Assembly (NCBI GenBank): GCA_023229465.1
Contig: JALNZE010000003.1
Location: 62,001 to 126,000 of the forward strand
Source of the DNA: Chitinophagaceae bacterium
GTDB lineage: Bacteria > Bacteroidota > Bacteroidia > Chitinophagales > Chitinophagaceae
Reading direction: 5' to 3'
Length of the DNA: 64,000 nucleotides
A program made the position numbers and the translations under genes. The notes under the pieces are model-generated. The model had not been told where the DNA came from. It saw only the letters and a list, made by a program, of their open reading frames with translations, and searched no databases. Position 1 is the stretch's first letter. Every line of letters begins with the position of its first letter. Positions 60,318-64,000 of this stretch are shown one piece after another.

Positions 60318-60356
60318 TATATTTCTTGCCACTGTTTCCATAAAGTAAAACATTAC

Positions 60357-61382
60357 ATGATCTATCGCAGCAAAGCGCCGTTACGAATTGGTTTAGCCGG
60401 AGGCGGAACTGATGTGAGTCCGTACAGTGATGAATTCGGAGGAGCCATCCTGAATGCTACCCTGTCTCTGCATGCCCATGCCACCATAGAGTCATTGAAT
60501 GAGCCCCTGATCATTATAGAATCGCTGGATAAAAAACAAAGGCAGGAATATGCCTGGGGCCGGCAACTACCCATTACAGGGGAACTGGACCTGCTCAAAG
60601 GCGTATATAACCGGATACAGCAGGACCATCCTTTTACCATGAAGGGCTTTCACCTTTCTACTTTTGTAGACGCGCCGGCAGGGAGTGGCTTAGGAACGTC
60701 GAGTACATTAGTAGTTGCCATTATTGGCGCCTTTGCCGAAATGCTGAAACTACCGCTTGGCGAGTATGATATGGCCCATTATGCCTATGAAATTGAGCGG
60801 AATGACCTTCAACTGGCAGGTGGCAGGCAGGACCAGTATGCAGCCACTTTTGGTGGATTTAATTTTATGGAGTTTTATGCCAATGATAAAGTGATCGTAA
60901 ACCCGCTGAGAATAAGACAGGATTACTTGAACGAGCTGGAACATAACCTGGTACTGTATTTCACGTCTACCACCCGCGAATCGGCTACCATCATTAAAGA
61001 ACAACAAAAAAACGTTAGGGAAAACAATACCAAAAGTATTGATGCCATGCACCAGTTAAAAGAACAGGCAAAAATGATGAAAGAAGCACTGTTGATAGGT
61101 AACCTGGATCATATAGGGGAAATACTCGATTATGGATTTCAACAAAAAAAAAACATGGCTGCTAATATTTCCAATAACAGTATGGAAGAAATATATACGG
61201 CTGCCAAAAAATCAGGCGCCACAGGGGGTAAAATAAGCGGTGCAGGTGGGGGTGGATTTATGATATTTTACTGCCCGGGTAATAGCAGGTACCCGGTAAT
61301 CGAAACCTTACATAATTTTGGCGGGAAAATCAGTCCCTATCAGTTTACCAAACATGGCTTAACGAGCTGGACCATTCAATAA
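60357..61382 (+). CDS. hddA: D-glycero-alpha-D-manno-heptose 7-phosphate kinase
   Basis: 341 residues. A GHMP kinase with SKAPLRIGLAGGGTDVSPYS at the start (substrate and nucleotide region), the ATP loop GSGLGTSSTLVVAI near 105, and a C-terminal KISGAGGGGFMIFY. These are hallmarks of HddA, which phosphorylates heptose 7-phosphate at the anomeric C1 in the alpha configuration. Relation to gmhA, hddC and gmhB downstream is the standard order of the GDP-heptose pathway. Starts 39 bp after the GT4 gene. Confidence 0.92.
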   Translation: MIYRSKAPLRIGLAGGGTDVSPYSDEFGGAILNATLSLHAHATIESLNEPLIIIESLDKKQRQEYAWGRQLPITGELDLLKGVYNRIQQDHPFTMKGFHLSTFVDAPAGSGLGTSSTLVVAIIGAFAEMLKLPLGEYDMAHYAYEIERNDLQLAGGRQDQYAATFGGFNFMEFYANDKVIVNPLRIRQDYLNELEHNLVLYFTSTTRESATIIKEQQKNVRENNTKSIDAMHQLKEQAKMMKEALLIGNLDHIGEILDYGFQQKKNMAANISNNSMEEIYTAAKKSGATGGKISGAGGGGFMIFYCPGNSRYPVIETLHNFGGKISPYQFTKHGLTSWTIQ

Positions 61383-61406
61383 GATCATTAACAAGCAACC
61401 ATACTT

Positions 61407-61982
61407 ATGAAGACAAAAATCGCCTCTATTATTTCCGCTTCCATCGATGTTAAAAGCCAATTGCTGGCTGATGAAAAAATGCAGGAGAACATAGCATCTG
61501 CCATTGATGTAATTACCAATGCTTTTAAAACGGGTAAAAAAGTTTTATTCTGTGGCAATGGTGGCAGCGCGGCAGATGCACAACACCTGGCTGCAGAGTT
61601 TTCCGGCAGATTTTACATAGACCGAAAAGCCCTGCCTTCAGAAGCTTTGCATTGCAATACCTCTTACCTGACGGCCGTAGCTAATGATTATAGTTACGAT
61701 GTTATCTATTCCAGAATAGTAGATGGCACCTGCGTGGCGGGCGATGTGTTGGTAGGCCTGAGTACTTCCGGTAATTCAAAAAACATATTGAATGCATTCG
61801 CTACTGCCAAAGAAAAAGGGGTGATTACCATCGGCCTGACGGGCGCCAGTGGCGGAAAAATGAAAGAACTGAGTGACTACCTGTTTAACGTACCCTCTAC
61901 CGACACGCCAAGAATACAGGAAAGTCATATTTTGATCGGACACATTATTTGTGAACTGGTGGAAGCAAAAATTTTTGGCTAA
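61407..61982 (+). CDS. gmhA: Sedoheptulose 7-phosphate isomerase
   Basis: 191 residues. It converts sedoheptulose 7-phosphate to D-glycero-D-manno-heptose 7-phosphate. The SIS-domain motifs FCGNGGSAADAQHLAAEFSG and LVGLSTSGNSKNIL are complete, and the end ESHILIGHIICELVEA carries the active-site His and Glu. Starts 24 bp after hddA; its stop overlaps the hddC start by one base. Confidence 0.95.
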   Translation: MKTKIASIISASIDVKSQLLADEKMQENIASAIDVITNAFKTGKKVLFCGNGGSAADAQHLAAEFSGRFYIDRKALPSEALHCNTSYLTAVANDYSYDVIYSRIVDGTCVAGDVLVGLSTSGNSKNILNAFATAKEKGVITIGLTGASGGKMKELSDYLFNVPSTDTPRIQESHILIGHIICELVEAKIFG

Positions 61983-62680
61983 TGCCGGTAAAAGAAGCGA
62001 TCATTCTGGCCGGTGGCCTGGGAACCAGGTTACGGGATGCGGTTCCTGACCTGCCCAAGTGTATGGCCCCCGTAAATAACCAACCTTTTATTTCGTACGT
62101 GATCACTCATCTGCAAAAGCAGGGGATTGAGCGGTTCATATTTTCATTGGGATACCGGTCCGAGGCATTTACCAACTATCTTTCGGAATATCTGCCTGAA
62201 GGCAATTATCAATTGGTGATCGAAAAAGAACCACTGGGTACCGGAGGCGCCATACAACTGGCTTGCACTTATGCGCATGACCAACAGGTAGTAGTGGTAA
62301 ACGGCGATAGTATATTCAAAACAAATCTTGTTTCCCAGGCCGAATTTCATGAAGCACACCAGGCAGATTGTACACTGGCACTGAAGGCCATGGAAAATTT
62401 TGAAAGATACGGTGTAGTGGAATTAAATCCTGATCAGCGTATCGCACTATTTAAAGAGAAACAGTTTTATAAAAAAGGGTTAATCAACGGTGGTGTTTAT
62501 ATTCTGAACAGAGAAGCATTTTTAAAAGAGACATTACCGGATAAATGCTCCTTCGAAACAGATTACCTGCAAAAATATTATGGCAGCAGAAAAATTTATG
62601 GAATGGAACAGCAAGGCTATTTTATTGACATAGGTATACCGGAAGATTACCTGAAAGCACAGACCGAATTAACCAATTGA
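61982..62680 (+). CDS. hddC: D-glycero-alpha-D-manno-heptose 1-phosphate guanylyltransferase
   Basis: 232 residues. A nucleotidyltransferase with the GGLGTRLRDAVPDLPKCMAP loop at 10-30 and ACTYAHDQQVVVVNGDSIF with the metal-binding Asp; IFSLGYRSEAF and GGVYILNREAFL are other family blocks. In this context it makes GDP-heptose, unlike the ADP-heptose enzyme HldE. It overlaps gmhA by one base and gmhB starts 1 bp after its stop. Confidence 0.9.
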   Translation: MPVKEAIILAGGLGTRLRDAVPDLPKCMAPVNNQPFISYVITHLQKQGIERFIFSLGYRSEAFTNYLSEYLPEGNYQLVIEKEPLGTGGAIQLACTYAHDQQVVVVNGDSIFKTNLVSQAEFHEAHQADCTLALKAMENFERYGVVELNPDQRIALFKEKQFYKKGLINGGVYILNREAFLKETLPDKCSFETDYLQKYYGSRKIYGMEQQGYFIDIGIPEDYLKAQTELTN

Positions 62681-62681
62681 T

Positions 62682-63239
62682 ATGCTTGATGTAAAAAATA
62701 TAAATAGTAGCTGGACCTTATTTTTAGATCGTGATGGTGTGATCAATCATGATAAGGAAAATGATTATATACGCAACTGGGATGAATTTCGTTTTTATGA
62801 TGCTATTCCTGAAGCGATTGCTATCCTGTCGAAACTGTTTGGGAGAATTGTTGTAACCACTAACCAGAAAGGTGTAGGCAAGGGATTGATGACGGTTAAC
62901 GATCTCGACAATATTCACAACCAAATGGTAGCAAAGATCAACCAGGCGGGAGGGCGTATCGATAAAATATATTACTGTGCCGATCTGGCTGATGATTCTA
63001 TTAACCGGAAACCCCAACCCGGTATGGCATTTCAGGCAAAGCAGGATTTTCCGGAGATTAACTTCGCTAAAAGCATCATAGCAGGTAACCGGATCAGTGA
63101 TATGGGTTTCGGAAGAAATGCAGGCATGCATACTGTTTTTATGGCCACCACACATCCCGAAACGCCCTACCCGGATCCACTGATTGATCTTCGGTTTAAC
63201 AGTCTTGTTGAGTTTGCCCATTTCTTAACTAACAAATAA
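62682..63239 (+). CDS. gmhB: Heptose 1,7-bisphosphate 7-phosphatase (HAD family)
   Basis: 185 residues. HAD-IIIA phosphatase with FLDRDGVINHD near 15-25 (nucleophile and acid Asp), TTNQKGVGKG near 60 (motif II), YYCADLADDS with the zinc-loop-like Cys, RKPQPGM (motif III) and AGNRISDMGFGRNAG (motif IV). GmhB removes the 7-phosphate to give heptose 1-phosphate. One Cys of the canonical zinc loop is not obvious, so the loop may lack zinc. Starts 1 bp after hddC, ending the heptose operon. Confidence 0.9.
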   Translation: MLDVKNINSSWTLFLDRDGVINHDKENDYIRNWDEFRFYDAIPEAIAILSKLFGRIVVTTNQKGVGKGLMTVNDLDNIHNQMVAKINQAGGRIDKIYYCADLADDSINRKPQPGMAFQAKQDFPEINFAKSIIAGNRISDMGFGRNAGMHTVFMATTHPETPYPDPLIDLRFNSLVEFAHFLTNK

Positions 63240-63319
63240 AAGCTTAAATTTTTCTTTTTGTGATACTATGACCGGCACAGATCAGGATATTTGTATCGCG
63301 GAACAGAAACTGAACAGTT

Positions 63320-64000
63320 ATGAAGCGTATTCCTCTTATCATCGTTGCCTGTTTTTTTTTCATGGCACTACAAGCGCAACGTAAACCCGTTGCTACTGTG
63401 CAGCTATTGACACAGTTGGAAGAGAATATGCGCAACTACGCCAATGATATTGTAAATGCACCGGAAGCGGCAGAACGGGCAGTAGCGGATAGTTTTTTTA
63501 CAAGGGCACTGGTGCAGGCACTGAAAGTGCCTTATTCTTTTTCTTACCCTTTTGATTCTTTACAAACGATCTCGAGGTTATACGCGCCGGATAGCAGTTT
63601 CCGGATTATTACCTGGCAGATCATGAAAGACTTTACGTATTACCGGCAGAAAGGCGCCATACAATTTCATACACAGAACGGATCGTTGCAATTGATTCCC
63701 CTGTACGATAATTCCGCTTTTACTGATAACCCGGTTGATTCTGTTCGAACGAATGAGCAGTGGATCGGCGCCGTATATTATAACATCATTCAAAAAACAT
63801 TCAATAATAAAAATTATTATACCCTGCTGGGATATGATGAGAATGATGCACGCAGTACTAAAAAGTGGATAGAAGTACTCAGTTTTGATGCTAAAAACAG
63901 GCCTTTGTTTGGAGGAAGGTATTTCACCTACACAAATAGCGCCATTAAACCGGCACAACCGGCTTATCGTTTTTGTTTGGAATTTAAAAAAGAAGCCAAT
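63320..64000 (+). CDS. Secreted protein of unknown function (partial, cut by window edge)
   Basis: An ATG at 63320 opens a frame of 227 codons with no stop before the window end. A signal peptide (MKRIPLIIVACFFFMALQAQ) is followed by a mainly polar sequence: LLTQLEENMRNYANDIVN, FSYPFDSLQTISRLYAPDSS, FRIITWQIMKDFTYYRQKG and YTLLGYDENDARSTKKWIEV. The pattern is that of a family of secreted or periplasmic Bacteroidota proteins without an assigned role; I cannot name it. It is 80 bp downstream of gmhB, so not necessarily in the heptose operon. Confidence 0.75.
   Translation, partial: MKRIPLIIVACFFFMALQAQRKPVATVQLLTQLEENMRNYANDIVNAPEAAERAVADSFFTRALVQALKVPYSFSYPFDSLQTISRLYAPDSSFRIITWQIMKDFTYYRQKGAIQFHTQNGSLQLIPLYDNSAFTDNPVDSVRTNEQWIGAVYYNIIQKTFNNKNYYTLLGYDENDARSTKKWIEVLSFDAKNRPLFGGRYFTYTNSAIKPAQPAYRFCLEFKKEAN

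Noticed and set aside
1..64000. CRISPR array, phage or IS element
   Set aside because: No regularly spaced repeats, transposase, integrase or phage structural genes were seen.

Overview
The window looks like a chromosomal segment of a Bacteroidota member, most likely of the Chitinophagaceae type. This is inferred from several traits seen here: a PorP/SprF protein next to a large PKD adhesin with a gliding-motility-type C-terminus, a type IX secretion (T9SS) sorting domain on an amylase, TonB-dependent receptors, the Bacteroidota-style thi operon (thiS-C-E-D-E-G-H-F), TAnnTTTG-like promoter boxes, and genes of the DUF1599, DUF4199, DUF6580 and WbqC families. No rRNA, phage, insertion sequence or CRISPR array was seen; there is one tRNA.

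Layout. 1-7.3 kb: the end of an unidentified gene, a PorP/SprF + giant adhesin pair, WbqC, a LEA2 lipoprotein and a secreted HMA-like protein. 7.3-17.6 kb: housekeeping genes (pyrE, NUDIX, thioesterase, coaD, pyrB, pyrR, recF, DUF721, DoxX, DUF1599, folP, FKBP, nrnA, ndk). 17.8-25.3 kb: a stress-like cluster (erythromycin-esterase-like protein, alpha/beta hydrolase, orphan phosphoribosyltransferase, SDR, ribosome hibernation factor, two unknown genes, ftsH). 25.4-32.4 kb: a complete thiamine operon on the minus strand under a TPP riboswitch, apparently ending in a small frameshifted gene. 32.5-39.6 kb: a plus-strand cobalamin salvage operon under a cobalamin riboswitch (btuB-like receptor, DUF6580 membrane protein, CWC protein, cobU, Dph6-like ATP pyrophosphatase, a bluB-cobT fusion, cobS), facing a second TonB receptor. 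41.7-53.2 kb: a dense minus-strand signalling array (three histidine kinases carrying or adjoining several REC domains, CheB, CheR, a LuxR-type regulator) with a duplicated kinase core. 53.5-64 kb: a secreted amylase, tRNA-Pro(GGG), a dihydroorotase homologue without its metal ligands, DUF4199, two glycosyltransferases and the full GDP-D-glycero-alpha-D-manno-heptose pathway (hddA, gmhA, hddC, gmhB), then a gene running off the right edge.

How they work together. The thi and cob operons are divergent; both vitamin riboswitches sit in one 657-bp gap. The cob operon covers uptake, lower-ligand synthesis and activation, and nucleotide-loop assembly, but no corrin ring synthesis, so the organism probably salvages corrinoids. 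The pyr genes are scattered, and the PyrB here may need the metal-site-deficient dihydroorotase homologue as a partner. CheB/CheR without CheA, CheW or a receptor probably act on the neighbouring hybrid kinase. The most interesting items for follow-up are the BluB-CobT fusion with its Dph6-like neighbour, the stress cluster with an 11-bp G/C tract, the frameshifted small gene after thiF, and a repeat-like arm inside the cobalamin riboswitch.
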